NCBI RefSeq assembly: GCF_051020955.1
Contig: NC_135013.1
Span: 5,424,501 to 5,488,500, forward strand
Source of the DNA: Megalopta genalis
Lineage: Eukaryota > Arthropoda > Insecta > Hymenoptera > Halictidae
Reading direction: 5' to 3'
Length of the DNA: 64,000 nt
The notes below the pieces were generated by a model. That model searched no databases, was not told the DNA's origin, and saw only the letters and a list, made by a program, of their open reading frames with translations. The position numbers and the translations under genes were made by a program. The stretch's first letter is position 1. The number at the start of each line of letters is the position of its first letter. Of this stretch, positions 33,664 through 45,058 are shown in pieces.

Positions 33664-34029
33664 CAGGATGTCCCGAAAATGTCTCGCAATCCGGAAATGG
33701 GAGGTTCCCGAGATCATTTGAAGCAACTTTTTCCTTTGCGAAAATTTTCTCCGAGGCTTCGTTTACGAGTTATTAACGAAAAACTCTGACCAATAAGAGG
33801 CGAGCTCGGCTGGCGCGCGGCGACCCAGCCAACGAGTGCACGGTGCCCAGTTCCGCTCATTGGCTCGGCCGTCTCGCGCCAAATGATCTCGCCTCTGATT
33901 GGTCACTGCTTTTTCGTTAATAACTCGTAAACGAAGCCGCGGATTGCATTTTCGCTAAGGAAAAAGTTGTTTCAAACGATCTCGGGAATCCTCTACTTTC
34001 GGATTGCGAGACATTTTTGGGACACCCTG
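33664..34029. mobile_element. Family A palindromic MITE, copy 5
   Basis: Starts CAGGATGTCCCGAAAATG and ends TTTTTGGGACACCCTG with TA at 34030-34031. The left flank reads TG rather than TA, probably a point change. Flanked on both sides by the same CTATTCTATA simple repeat. Central CCAAT/ATTGG pair retained. Confidence 0.9.
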
Positions 34030-34060
34030 TATATCTATTCTATAAATATATTTTTTTTCA

Positions 34061-34304
34061 CCCTTTGCACTCGAGTGGCGATTCTGAGGCACCACTAAAA
34101 ATTGCTATACCATTTTTCGAAATAATTGTAACAGTGCCAGATTTGTTTATACTTAAAAAGCTGTTAAAATTGCTAATATATCGTACTTGCAAATAGGCTG
34201 AATTTCATCTGCTTACATTCCATTGAATTGTATAAAATGGAAATACCATAGATCAGAAGGCATCCTTTGGATTTCGAGTTAAAATAACATCGACTGCACA
34301 GAGC
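34061..34304. mobile_element. Family D MITE, degenerate
   Basis: Left end CCCTTTGCACTCGAGTGGCG is good, with TTCA in place of TTAA. The right end is decayed to CGACTGCACAGAGCTAAT. Internal AGGCACCACTAAAAATTGC and TGTATAAAATGGAAATACC match family D. It lies about 30 bp after a family A copy. Confidence 0.7.
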
Positions 34305-34309
34305 TAATA

Positions 34310-35500
34310 TTAGAAGCTCAATAATATTACTTTAATTTTCAGTAAAGTCAATATTTTCTGGCCAAAGTTTATTTCATTTCCCTAGCTTTTCAGTTTACAA
34401 TCTCTCGTCCATCGCAACAGTTTTAAGAGTCACTATAAGAGTACGAATTTACGTAGAAATTCCTGAAATATTATAAAATAAAATAAAATATTATAAAATT
34501 GTGAAGAACTTTCGTTCGAACTATCGTCTCAGCGGAATATCAAAAGAGGCGCTTATCAATGTAGATCACTGAAAATCGAGAGGTGAGAGGCTTTCGAAAC
34601 GAAGCCGATGCCAGCGAAATTCGGCGGTCCACGGTTCGAAAGGGAAACGGGGCCCGCTTGGTTTTCGGGCGCGATAATCGAAGCGAAATAATTATCGTCG
34701 GGGGCTCGCGTCCGTTCTACCGCGGTGCTCTTACGGAATGCCTCGCGGGCCTTTTGCGGCATTCCCGGACAGTTATTCGAGGCCAACGATCGAGCAGTCA
34801 CGAAGCGGGTCCCTGAACGTCGCGTTTCCACCGTGAGGATCGTGCGCGGAGCTCTCTTGCCCTCTCCTGCTCGGATTTCCACGGTTTTCTCGTTTCTCGC
34901 CGATCAGCCCCGTCTACTGTTGCGAGCTCGAAAGAATTGCCCTTACTGGCCCGAAAAGAACGACGCGGGGGGCGGGGGGAAACGGTCGCGATGATCCACC
35001 GAATCCCCTTTGAAATTCTGAATCATTGTTGGCTAAGTTATGCGCTGGAGCAGGACGTGATTAGGTGTTCTAATTAGGTGTTTTAATTTTTATTTTTAAA
35101 GTTTTAGTTTCTTTAGTTCTAATCAGATTTATTCCTATTATTATCATTATTACTAGTGCTATTATTGTTGCTGTTATTACTGTTATCTTGACATCACTTA
35201 TTATTGTTGATATTGGAAGTTTGAACGTTTCTTCACCAATATATATTCCAATATATATTCTTAATAGTAATTGACAGATAGGCAAGTTTATATTCGTCGC
35301 GAAACTGTATCCTGATCTTGCAAATTGCGTTTCAAGCTTTAGACGGATCTGAAAGTTTTTTCACTAATATATATTCTTAGCAGTAATTGACGAATAGGCG
35401 AGTTTATTTACACTATTTTAATTTTAAGGAATACATTATGCATAAAACTACTGTACAACCTCGACAGTACGCGCGTATTCATTACTACTTTATATTAAAA
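34310..35500. other. Unique DNA with a short internal duplication
   Basis: AT-rich to 34500, CpG-rich to 34990, AT-rich after. A ~65 bp segment with CACCAATATATATTC and AGTAATTGACAGATAGGC (about 35233-35290) recurs at about 35360-35412. No credible gene. Confidence 0.4.
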
Positions 35501-35549
35501 GTGCGGTCGATCTCTCCCGAAATTCTGGCATAGACCGATCATACTAATC

Positions 35550-36666
35550 CGGGAGAGTTCGACCACGTTAATTGTTCAGTCCTCCAACGGAATTTTTACT
35601 CTTCTTCTATCCGGTCTTCTTCGAAGCGAATTCGCTTTCTTTTCAAGCTGGAAATACCTTTGATTTCCAAAGAATTCCGTTCGGTTTAGCGAGACGATAC
35701 CCGTGTTTCAACAAACAAGTGCAACTGTCATGGTCAGAAAACGCGTTAGGCGACTCGCAAACATTATAAATAGTTCAGAGAACATTGAGGCAAAGAAGAA
35801 CAAGGGAACTATAAAGAAACGTAGGAATGTTTCAATCGGAAGGGGGAAGAACGTAAAGAAACGTGGAAAACAATTAGAACGATCGTTCGACTCGAGCAGA
35901 GATAATCCAGTTTTACGAGAAAGCGACACGTCGTTAGAAGAACGGAACCAAAATGAACGCGTGAGATGCAGAGAGGACTGCTTCGAAACCGCAAAAAGTG
36001 ACGACTGGCTCGAATGTGCGAGGTGTAGTCGTTGGTGTCGCGAGGGACGCTCCAAATATGAGAATTTCTGCGATTTATGCGGGAAGCTCTGAAGAAAAGA
36101 ATAACGTAAGAATTACTTTCTTCATTTATAATACTTTTTACAAGCTACAGTCAAGGTTATATTTCGAGGTCGCTCTCACCCGTAGTAAGAGGACGCTCTA
36201 ACCCGATGACGCGAGTGAGATCGTCCACTCGCGGTATTTTTCTCTTTCGCTTGAAAATGGTAGCATATATTTTAAATCGACGCGAAATACTGTTCATACA
36301 TACAGAGTATCTCAGTAGCTCTGTTACAAAGCGATATCTCCATCATCGTTAACGATACGCGGAAATGCTTGAGGAACAAATCGTTTCGTTCGAAGGGACA
36401 CATGTTGCGGTGGAAATCATTTTTTCGTAAAGGTCATATTCTTTGAGATCTCAAGGTCATCGATGTTTTTTCAAATGGGATTACATATTTCCATCATTAT
36501 ATCATGATAGCTTAGATCAAGACGAATCTGATAACCTGTAATACCATGACTACCATGTTAAATTACTTAGACATTGCTGTAATTTGATACGATAAAATAC
36601 GATAAAATTCTGAAAAACCACAGCAACACGATTCTTTCTTCAAGAAGTGGTCGAACTCTCCTGGAC
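35550..36666. mobile_element. Possible DNA transposon remnant around the zinc-finger frame
   Basis: CCGGGAGAGTTCGACCAC near 35550-35567 is matched in inverse orientation by GTGGTCGAACTCTCCTGG near 36647-36664, enclosing about 1.1 kb that contains the frame at 35703-36092. A second imperfect inverse (GTGCGGTCGATCTCTCCCG, near 35502-35520) lies just outside the left end, so the real end could be there. No clear target duplication is seen. The inverted repeats fit a DNA transposon, but superfamily and boundaries are uncertain. Confidence 0.4.
35703..36092 (+). CDS. Basic protein with C-terminal PHD-like cysteine cluster; likely transposase tail remnant
   Basis: 129 codons from ATG at 35703 to TGA at 36092. 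Residues ~10-60 are strongly basic with KK/KR clusters suitable for nuclear import or DNA binding. Residues ~60-95 are charged and polar. The last ~35 residues hold C-x3-C, then DDWLECARCSRWC with C-x2-C, then FCDLCGKL with C-x2-C. This spacing resembles the degenerate PHD-like finger at the end of several pogo/Tigger/jerky-type transposases, where a tryptophan precedes the second pair; the usual histidine is not obvious. No DDE catalytic region is present. It is far less low-complexity than other frames here. The ATG is the first in frame; an upstream spliced exon cannot be excluded. Alternative: a small host zinc-finger gene exon. Confidence 0.4.
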   Translation: MFQQTSATVMVRKRVRRLANIINSSENIEAKKNKGTIKKRRNVSIGRGKNVKKRGKQLERSFDSSRDNPVLRESDTSLEERNQNERVRCREDCFETAKSDDWLECARCSRWCREGRSKYENFCDLCGKL

Positions 36667-36669
36667 ATT

Positions 36670-37690
36670 TGCCCTGTACCAGCGTCATTCCATTACCTTT
36701 TTATCGAACGTCCGAAAATCTTCCGCAAGCCATAATTTAACCTTCGACTCGTTCTCAAACTCTGCCGAGCGACGTTTTGCTCCTCGCGTCGTTTAGTTTG
36801 CTGGTAAGGACCATACTTTCCAGAGCTCCCCGTGTACCCGCTCCCGAAGTCTCGAACGCGATATTTGACGGCGAAGGTAAATGTCCCTTCCGACGTGTTG
36901 CGGTCGCCGATATTTTTCGGCGGGGCTTTCCGAGCTGAATTTTCGACCGCGAAACCGCAAACCCGGTTATCATTGACAAGGACGCTGACACGCGAGAGAG
37001 CTGCCAGCGTATCGAGGCGAGGCGACACGCTTGCACGGCTTCTTTTTTAATATGCCCGCGAAAGAACGGCCGGGTTTACGTAAGGAGAAAGGAGCCGAGC
37101 CATTTTTCGCTCGAGGTCGAGAGGGTGCAACTGCATCGCTGATATTCGCCCGAAAAATCTAGACGATGTCCGGCGTCTTTGGTGGCCGTGCCCGGTGATC
37201 GTTGTTGCACCACGTATCTCCGTGCGAAGCGAACTTTTCGTCATTTATTTTGTGGCCATTGAAACGAGGGAAAGTTGATCCTGTTGGCGAAAATATTGGG
37301 TAAGTGTGTCAATCACCGTGCTCCCCCTGGTTACCGTGCCCTCGCGATTGTTTCGCTTGCATCTAAAAGCAACATCGTTCGATCAAAGGTGTGTAATTTT
37401 TTAGAAAAACAAATTTCTTTTTAATTTCATCTGTAATTTTCATAGTCGAAAATCTAAACTTCTCTCGAGACCTATAAAATATAAAAAGCAACCTTTTAAA
37501 AATCATGTTTCAACTTTGTATCGAATCGTATGCGATAAATTGTGTTAAATTATTTAATATTAATTATTTAGCACGAAATTTGTTAGATCGACAAAAATGT
37601 TTCAATTTTTGGTTTTCTATTTTCAGGGTCTCGTGACAGTCGATATTGTTTAACTAGGAAAGAAGTGTTCCTTATTATTAAAGAGAACTT
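36670..37690. other. Unique DNA, no gene recognised
   Basis: CpG-rich to about 37320 with overlapping frames on both strands of 65-111 codons that lack motifs, then AT-rich. Confidence 0.4.
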
Positions 37691-37704
37691 GAACGGTTTA
37701 AAAT

Positions 37705-37870
37705 ATAGTTAATTAATAATTATATAATATCTATATATAATATATTATAATATATATATTATATATTATATACTATATATATTATATATTATATAATATA
37801 TAATAATTAATTTCAATTAATAATAATAATAATTATATTATTTATAATAATCAATTAATAATTTAATAGT
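37705..37870. repeat. AT-rich TATA/ATTA simple repeat
   Basis: Runs of TATATAATATATTATA and AATTAATAATAAT with local palindromes but no fixed unit. Confidence 0.7.
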
Positions 37871-37879
37871 AGTTTAATA

Positions 37880-38733
37880 ACTTCGATAATTCAATAATAG
37901 AATATTTTAAGCAAAAGATATTGTAGCAAGAAGGATTTGTGGTCGACATGAACGATGACGTGCCGCACAAGCCACGAGAAAATTATTTTCTGCCTTGAGA
38001 TGCCGGATGGAAGAAAGATTGTTCCGAAAATTTGAAAAATTGCTGGCAGAATCGTCGCGCGTCTTTGGGCCGGCTGCCCTTCGGGAGCGTGTTTCTTCGG
38101 CCGTTCGAGTTAAAACGGGAGCCGAAGCCTGAACGGGGCTCGATGCATGAAAAGCGATGCGTCGATCCGGCCAATAAAGGTTCTTTCTCATTAGAAGCAG
38201 CTTTCTGTTTCGTGGGATTACTGTAGAAAAGGGACTCAAAGCTTCGAATTTATGGTGATTTGGTGGTTGAACCGGCGGCCCATGAGGGAAACCAGTTTCC
38301 GCGGATCCCTCGGTGTCGCGTCGCTGGAAATACGCCGGCATATTAAAGCGCGGAACCGTCGCGTATTTCTGCAACCAGCATCGGTAATAGTCGATAAGAG
38401 ACCTATATATCGTTGTAATGCACGGCGCACCGGGAGCTGGCTCTATAAAGCGCATTGGCGGCAGCCGAAAGAAATCGGGCCGGATAGAATATTACTCGAA
38501 CGGATCCCATATTTTCGGTCGGAAGATTCCGACTCGGCACGAAGGATGATGTTCCCGACCGCGGTGTCCGAATTCCGCAATGCGTTCGATCCGAAATCAT
38601 CGCGCGAGTCATTCGATACTCTTGGAACGTTATTATTCCGTGATCCTTCTCGCCGCGACCATAATTTCGTTCTTATTAATTGCCTCGTCTTGGCAGAAAT
38701 TCGAGCGATTTAACGTGCGCGGAACTTCGTGGC
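37880..38733. other. Unique CpG-rich DNA, no gene recognised
   Basis: Frames up to 182 codons on the minus strand (37907-38455) and 153 on the plus strand (38252-38713) overlap each other. Neither shows a domain or a credible splice structure, so I leave them uncalled. Confidence 0.4.
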
Positions 38734-38735
38734 GA

Positions 38736-39344
38736 TTCGAGGGGGTGGCAACCCCTGCGAACATCAGCTGAAATCATTCGAAAATATGTGTTTTCGTGGA
38801 ATGTCTTACGACAAATTCTGATATGTAGAAATTAATTGTGTAAATATATTTTTTACCGAAGGAAAACACTTTCACTCTCCGAAAAAAATAATATGAGGGT
38901 GAAATCCATGCTCTTATTTTTTCAGCAGCGTGAACGCATACTGTAAACAAAATTCAGCTCGAGAACTTTGTTTTTATGGATGTTACAACATTTTGAATAC
39001 CGTTTTGAATTACCTAAAATTGCCTCAAAGACGTCGCAACAGCGTTTTGGATAACACATCGATATAAAAAACCGTCATAACTTGCACGAAAATAAAGTTA
39101 CCGAGCTGAAATTTTTTTTACAATATTAATTCACGGTGCTCGAAAAGACAAGGGTGCGAATGTGACGCTCGGAAGATTCTTTCGAAATGGAAAAGATTCG
39201 TTCTTAAAAATATATTTAGAAAATTAATTTCTGCACACCTGAATTTGTCGTAAAAATGCTGCAAAAAAGAGCAGTCACATTTCCAAAACTTTATCTTAAA
39301 TATTACCGATATAGTCGATGTTCACAGGGTTGCCACCCCTCGAA
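38736..39344. repeat. Inverted repeat pair enclosing ~550 bp; possible hAT-like ends
   Basis: TTCGAGGGGGTGGCAACCCC followed by TGCGAACATC at 38736-38765 is matched in inverse by GATGTTCACAGGGTTGCCAC and CCCTCGAA at 39317-39344. The string CAGGGTTGCCACC resembles hAT-type ends, but here it points outward from the enclosed segment, which is odd for a single element. It could be two opposed element ends or a foldback element. The interior has no coding frame. Confidence 0.5.
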
Positions 39345-39349
39345 AGACG

Positions 39350-40055
39350 CAGTCTTTTAGCTAAAATTTGCTAAAATCTGCTAAAAAAACGCGAACGTCC
39401 CAGCGAACCGAGTAAGTGTATTCAACGTGTCGTTCTTACGTAAACGTTCTACGACGCACTCGCGTTCATGAAAATGATTGGAGTGCGTTGTAAATCATTC
39501 AACGAGCTCGACAGGTGATCCTTCTCCGGGAGAAATGGAATTCTCTCGTCAGGAGTCGAGCATCTGCGACAGAGAAATGCTACGAATTTCTTTCGCGGCT
39601 GTCGAGCGGCGACGATAATTCTTTCGTTTATTCGATTCCGTCCGAACGGTCCGACGTTACGAGACCATAGATTAATAGCGCGTAGCATAGAGTACCGGTC
39701 ATACAGCCGCGATTTCTAATGGCAATAAAGCCGACCTATCGTCGCTTACCAAAGTTGTATCGGGTTAATCCGTGCGCGATGCTTCGCCGACGTTGGGCTT
39801 CCCCGTAAAAAAATTCGATGTCATAGCCTCGTAAGTGCCACCATTACCTTTCACCGGCCGATTGACGCTTTCGAATCGTCGGGATTCTCTTAACCGTTCT
39901 GAAAAGTTCTATTCCGTGAACGCGAGCGTCGAGACGCCGAGAATTCGAGTTTAAATGCAGATGACACCGGAGCAAGCGCGGACACTTTATAATCGTCAGT
40001 CCATGTTCCTCCCCGTTTCCCTGTGTCTTAACGAAAATGGCGAGCGAAAATCGTT
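39350..40055. other. Unique DNA, no gene recognised
   Basis: Opens with a short repeat of GCTAAAATTTGCTAAAATC (39361-39385), then unique sequence. No gene recognised. Confidence 0.4.
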
Positions 40056-40059
40056 TTAA

Positions 40060-41173
40060 CCCTTAGCGCTCCGTTGGCTCCGCTATGGAGACATCCGTCA
40101 TTTGTTCCGTAAATCCGAAGGCTCCGCTGCGAAGCCCAGCGTTTTTAGCATGATTACACCGAAGATGCTATGTTTTTGTCGACGTTGGCAAATTTTATTT
40201 GTAGCGAAAACGTGATTAGCGCGTGTACCATTACGATTAAAACATTTTTTGCCTATTTTTATACTTAGCAACGTAAAATGAATAACATCAAACGCTTTCG
40301 CAAGGACGCGCAATCTTTTCCGCTCGAAATAAGACTTCCTTTATCTCGGGCGCTTTGCTCCAAAAATGTGCCGGAGTTGCTGGTAGTGATATTTTTCAGA
40401 AAAACGCTGTTCAACTTTATTTTAGAACGTCCGAAGAATATTTACTAATTTTTAATTTAATTTAATTATCAATCGAGCCGATTCCAGCGAAGATTAACGA
40501 TAAAAAAATTCCGGCGAACTCGCGCAAAAGATATCTTTGTTTCAATAATTCCGTATCCAAGCAGAATTCAACGGACGATTCGCGATGCTAATTTTATAAT
40601 AAATCGCGTCGAAGAACACGGGGGATATATTTATTTAAGAATCGCGAAGAATATCGTTAATAGTAAATTTACCCATTTCGATGAGGATGCATTTGCTGCT
40701 TGGAAATTTCGGTCACGATTCACGATGTCGATGCACCGACCTCGCACAATGTTAAGTAGATACCATTACGATTAAAACATTGTTTGCCCATTTCTATACT
40801 TAGCAACGTAAAATGAATAAAATCAAACGCTTTCGCAAGGACGCGCAATCTTTTCCGCTCGAAATAAGACTTCCTTTATCTCGGACGCTTTGCTCCAAAA
40901 ATGCGCCGGAGTTGCTGGTAGGTAGTACAGTAATGTCTCTCTAATTGACGCTTAGATTGTCCACAAAAATGGACAATTTGGGAAGAGGAGATGCGATTAT
41001 TCGAGCCTTGTGGCTCGTTTTTTATGGTTATCGATTGTCAATAATTATAGAAACGAGCCGCGAGGCTCGAATAATCGTATCTCCTCTCCCCAGATTGTCC
41101 ATTTTTCAGCACAATTTGAGCGTCAGTAAGGGAGACATTACTGTACTCGAGAAACGCTAAGGAGCGCTAAGGG
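40060..41173. mobile_element. piggyBac-type deletion element, no transposase left
   Basis: Flanked by TTAA at 40056-40059 and 41174-41177. Left end CCCTTAGCGCTCCGTTGG, right end GGAGCGCTAAGGG. It shares both ends, the left ~150 bp and the right segment (CGCAAGGACGCGCAATCTTT and on) with the element at 56212-57140, but the coding region is gone: TTAGCAACG near the start codon joins directly to 3' sequence. A ~155 bp block (TACCATTACGATTAAAACAT to GTTGCTGGTA) is present twice, 535 bp apart (40226, 40761). A family B MITE is nested at 40928-41143. Confidence 0.85.
40928..41143. mobile_element. Family B hairpin MITE nested in the piggyBac-type element
   Basis: 216 bp, from CAGTAATGTCTCTCTAATTG to AAGGGAGACATTACTG, with TA at 40926-40927 and 41144-41145. 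Removing it plus one TA restores GTAGTACTCGAGAAACGC, which matches GAAGTACTCGAGAAACGC in the related element near 57108. This occupied/empty comparison fixes its boundaries and TA target duplication. Confidence 0.95.
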
Positions 41174-41177
41174 TTAA

Positions 41178-42024
41178 ATTACCGGAATAACGAAGCCATC
41201 CCCCACTCCCCTCGCCGCTCGTCGATCGCGTCGGATGCGACGCACTCGCGGCCGTCCCGGACGCGTATATAAATCCGCAGGTGACGGCCGACGCAGAAAA
41301 CTAGGCAGACAATAAAACGCGCGGGATCGATGAGGAAAAGAAGCGACGAGAGAGGACTCACTCCATCAGCGTTAATCCGCGATAACGACCGCGTTGCGCG
41401 CGCGCGCGCGCGTTCGCGCTAATCCGCGGAGTAGGATACGCGGGGACAAGATGATGGGCAACCTCTTTAATGGAGTACGATCGCGCGAGCCTGCCAATGA
41501 AAAAGCCGGGTAGCGACGGCGCAGGGCTCGCCGGTAAATGGAAACGGATCGGGAGTGCCGGGGACCGTGTATCGACTATGACGCGTGTAATATAGCCCGG
41601 CCGTATCATCGAACGGGACAAATCCAGAGGAAGCCAGCGGAATCTCTTTCGCGGCAAGATATTTGCCGCGGCGCGATACGGCGGGTAAGGTTTCAATAAA
41701 AGAAAAGAGGCGACTTAAAGGCTTTGCTGGCGAATTCCGCGCCGTTCCCATTCCCGTTCCCGTTCGCGTTCGCGTTCACGATCGGCCCGATTCGCGGCTT
41801 CGAATCCTCGAATCAGACCACGTCCGATCCGCGATCGAGCCGCGTTCCCACGCGGCCGCGTCTTCCGGGCTCGCGCGAAGAACCGCGTTTTTCAACGCTC
41901 TCGGCGACGGCTCGCCCGATCGTCTCTCTTTTGCGGGTCTCCTACGGTCGTCGACGTCCTTTGGCGGTTCCTTGAAATTTTTCATCTAATCTTGGACTGC
42001 GACGAACGAAATCTGCGTGGAAAA
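41178..42024. other. Unique CpG-rich DNA, no gene recognised
   Basis: Contains a CG dinucleotide run near 41396-41412 and TTCCCG/TTCGCG hexamer repeats near 41742-41776. Frames on both strands up to about 110 codons lack motifs. Confidence 0.4.
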
Positions 42025-42025
42025 A

Positions 42026-42390
42026 CAGGATGTCCTGAAATTATTGTGCAAGCGGAAAATGAGGGGTTCCTAAGGTTATTCGGAACAACTTTTTCCTTAG
42101 CGAAAATGCAATCCGAGGCTTGGTTTACGAGTTATTAAGGAAAAACTGTGACCAATCAGAGGCGAGCGGCTGGCCGCACGAGGCGGACTAGACAGTGAGC
42201 GCGGGAAGTCCAGTCCCGCTGATTGGCTCGGCCGCTTGGCGCCAGCCGAGTGCTCGCCTCTCATTGGTCACCGTTTTTCGTTAATAACTCGTAATCGATG
42301 CCTCGGAGAACATTTTTGTAAAGGAAAAAGTTACTCCAAATGATCTCAGGAACCCCTCATTCCCCGCTTGCACAATAATTTTGGGACTTG
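42026..42390. mobile_element. Family A MITE, divergent-end subtype, copy 6
   Basis: The centre matches the other copies (GACCAATCAGAGGCGAGC, GATTGGCTCGGCCGC, CATTGGTCACCG and GTTAATAACTCGTAA). The ends differ: CAGGATGTCCTGAAATTATT with GTGCAAGCGGAAAATGAGGG on the left, and the inverse (CGCTTGCACAATAATTTTGG) on the right. Both ends changed in the same way, so this is a separate subfamily rather than decay. The TA flanks are not clear. Confidence 0.8.
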
Positions 42391-43076
42391 ATTACGCTAG
42401 ATTTCTGACTTCGTACGTCCTTCACGCTTTCATTTTTAACGCTATAACTACCGAGGCCTAAACCCGACTAATGTATATTGCTTCATCATAATAACAAGAT
42501 TGGATTCATTTAACACGTTAAGTGCCGAATATGAACTCGAAAAATTCAATTAACAATATCTCAAAGTCATTTAATTAATAAAACGAAGTGAAATTTTCAC
42601 TAGAAAGTGAAATTTTTCCATAGGAAATATTAGTTCAGCTATTTTATATACCAGCAATTTATAATAGTAGCTATTAAAAGGTTTATACGAATTTATAATC
42701 CTAAAATAATTTTGTTGGCTTAATTTTAATAATTCACGGGTAAATATTCAATTTCTGCCTTTGCGATAATATGTTGAGTTTTAAAGTATTTAATTTTTTC
42801 AGACCCACTATGAAATCATGGGAAAAAGAAAATTTAGGAGAATATTTTCCACGAGTGATAGTGAAAATACTGAAAGTGAAAATACCGATACTCTGTAAGC
42901 GTTCGCCATGCAAGACAAACGGTAACGTGCTCAAGATCACAAAAATCTGAATATATTTGGACTACGGAAAACTTGGAACCAGAAATATATTCCGTACTTC
43001 AGTGCCAACTATTCAATAATACGCTCCGTTCACAGCGATCACATTTTGACGCAAGCGCTCCGTAGCGAAAGGGTTA
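42391..43076. other. AT-rich DNA with a possible piggyBac-family remnant
   Basis: At 43053-43076 the sequence AAGCGCTCCGTAGCGAAAGG plus GTTAAG looks like the right end of a CCCTTTCGC/CCCTTAGCGC-type TTAA element. At 42818-42898 a 26-codon frame (MGKRKFRRIFSTSDSENTES and on) has the basic-then-Ser/Asp/Glu start common in piggyBac transposases, preceded by TTTTTTCAG. No matching left end was found nearby. It may be a decayed element. Confidence 0.3.
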
Positions 43077-43079
43077 AGT

Positions 43080-44640
43080 GAATCGTCGGGCCTGAAAAAG
43101 CTCCATCCATCACACCGGAATTATCCAAATGATTCGAGCGGTGGTCCGTAGAAATCAGCCTCATCTAACCTTCATCGGTAAGCAAGCAGATCGTCAAAAG
43201 CTTGACGAATTCTGCCGCGAATAGGTGCGCGAACGCTGAGCCGGATTGCGGCGCGCGATCGTTTCGCGTCTTCGCTCTCCCTCTCTCTCTCGAGCGGATC
43301 GCTGGGAGCACGTTCCGAGAGAGGCGCGCACGCAGAAAAGCCTCATCCATCATTTCGGAATTAACCAGTCGACTTTGGAGATTGACGAAATCAGCTTGCG
43401 CCGACCTTTGGCCTTAAGTGGATCGTCAGGAGGCCGGCGGATCCTCGACAGGCCGGCGGTGGAGGCCTCGTTAGCCGTTTCGCGTGCGGCGGAATCCCGG
43501 CTCCAGCTGGCGATCGGTTGATGAGCTGGAATGATTACGAAATCAGCTGGCTAGCTCGAAAGAATCCCGCAAAAAAGAGCAACGGCACGCGTGCACGCTT
43601 GTCCTAACTGTACCGGCGGCTGCGGCGGCCGCCGCCGCGGCATGATCGCCGGCTCGGCGACTCGGCTCGGCTCGCACAGCGGCTCGACACCGGCCAGGGA
43701 GAGGGCCTTTGGTCGCGCGAGGAAGGAAATATCAGCGTAAAAAGTAGCAACCAGCGAGAGAACGGCTCCGTCAAATGGCAACATTTCATTCTGCCGCGTT
43801 TAATGTCGGCCTGTGGCCATTAGAGACGCGATTCCCCCCCGTTCGCGCCGCGCCGCGCCGGGTTTAACGCACTCGACGGGTCCAATCCGTGGGATAGGAA
43901 TAAACCAGGGGGAGTTGACATTATCGTGTTCGAGGCCGAGGGACAGTCGTTCGTCCGCGTGTTCGGTTTCAATGGCAGGCTGATTTGTCTAAGTATGAGA
44001 AACCGCTGTTCGCGGCCGCATGCACGGGAACGAGACGCGGTCTTGCTTATCTGGATCTAGCCAGGCGACAGAAAACGCTCTCCCCCCGGTGTGTGTGCCG
44101 GATGTGGCTTGCAGACTCGATCGCGACCAGACGCAGATCGCGATCCATCCGACTGTCGCCGTATACCGGTTTCCCGGACACCTTTGCCACGTACATACAC
44201 GTTTCCAGGAGACGCGACGCGCTGGAAACCTTCCTTTTTCCGTGGGGACTCTGCACCCTATGTGGGCTGAAGGTCTTTGGACGTCGCGCCGCCTCGCGCC
44301 GACTCGCGGCGTCGAGGTATCCAAGGGTCGCGTGGAACTTGCACCGGCCTCCCGAGATCCCGATCCGATCCCGATCCCGATTCTGATCCGATCTCGATCA
44401 GCGGCCGTCGACGATCTCGCTTGCCAGTCTCGCTCGAATCGCACGAATCGCGCGAATATTCTCGCCAGAGTGCAGCTTTGTTTACTACTAGGGGTCCTCT
44501 TCGTGGGTTTAATGTACGATAGGTGGTCCAATCAGTGTCCAGGATCGCGTAGATTCTTTCTACAGCATCAGTCCTTGTCTCAGCTCATCTTTGTTCGCTT
44601 ATAATCCAGTAACGAAGACGTGTGCATGTCAGGAGTTATT
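43080..44640. other. Unique CpG-rich DNA, no gene recognised
   Basis: Overlapping frames at 43985-44604 (133-194 codons, both strands) are the longest here, but they are GC-driven with GATCCC repeats near 44356-44400 and no domain. The segment ATCCATCA...AAATCAGC near 43110-43160 has a similar copy near 43345-43395, hinting at a local duplication. Confidence 0.4.
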
Positions 44641-44838
44641 TTTTCGGAAGTCATGAGGGTCGATTAGGGAGAATTTACTATAGTTGTAGAGAATCACAAT
44701 TAAATTCTAAAGCTGATCACGGAATTACACTAACGCTCAACAGTGGTGGATAAGACTGTCGCTTTCTCATTTATCGTTCTGCAATAGTTGATGAGAAAGA
44801 TTAGGGAAAAATAGATTGTTGAAGTAGTAAATAGACTA

Positions 44839-45058
44839 CAGTAATGTCTCCCTAACTGACGATCTCAGATTGCGTACAAAAATGGACAATTTGAGAAGAG
44901 GAGATACGATTGTTCGAGCCTTGTAGCTCGTTCTTTTATGGTTGTTGACAATTCGTAACTACAAAAATGAACCGCAAGGATCGAATAATCGTACCTTCTC
45001 TTCCGAAATTATCCATTTTCGTTTCCAAGTTGAGGGTCGATTAGGGAGAATTTACTGT
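44839..45058. mobile_element. Family B hairpin MITE
   Basis: Left end CAGTAATGTCTCCCTAACTG, right end GATTAGGGAGAATTTACTG, TA on both sides. The two ends belong to the two subtypes of the family (GTCTCCC versus AATTCTCCC), so the copy looks recombinant or mutated. Similar right-end fragments flank it at about 44660-44682. After both, TAGAGAATCACAATTAAATTC recurs, showing a flank duplication. Confidence 0.8.

Noticed and set aside
43985..44604. Overlapping 133-194 codon frames on both strands
   Set aside because: No domain or splice structure; length explained by scarcity of stops in GC-rich DNA. A short hydrophobic stretch near the end is not enough.
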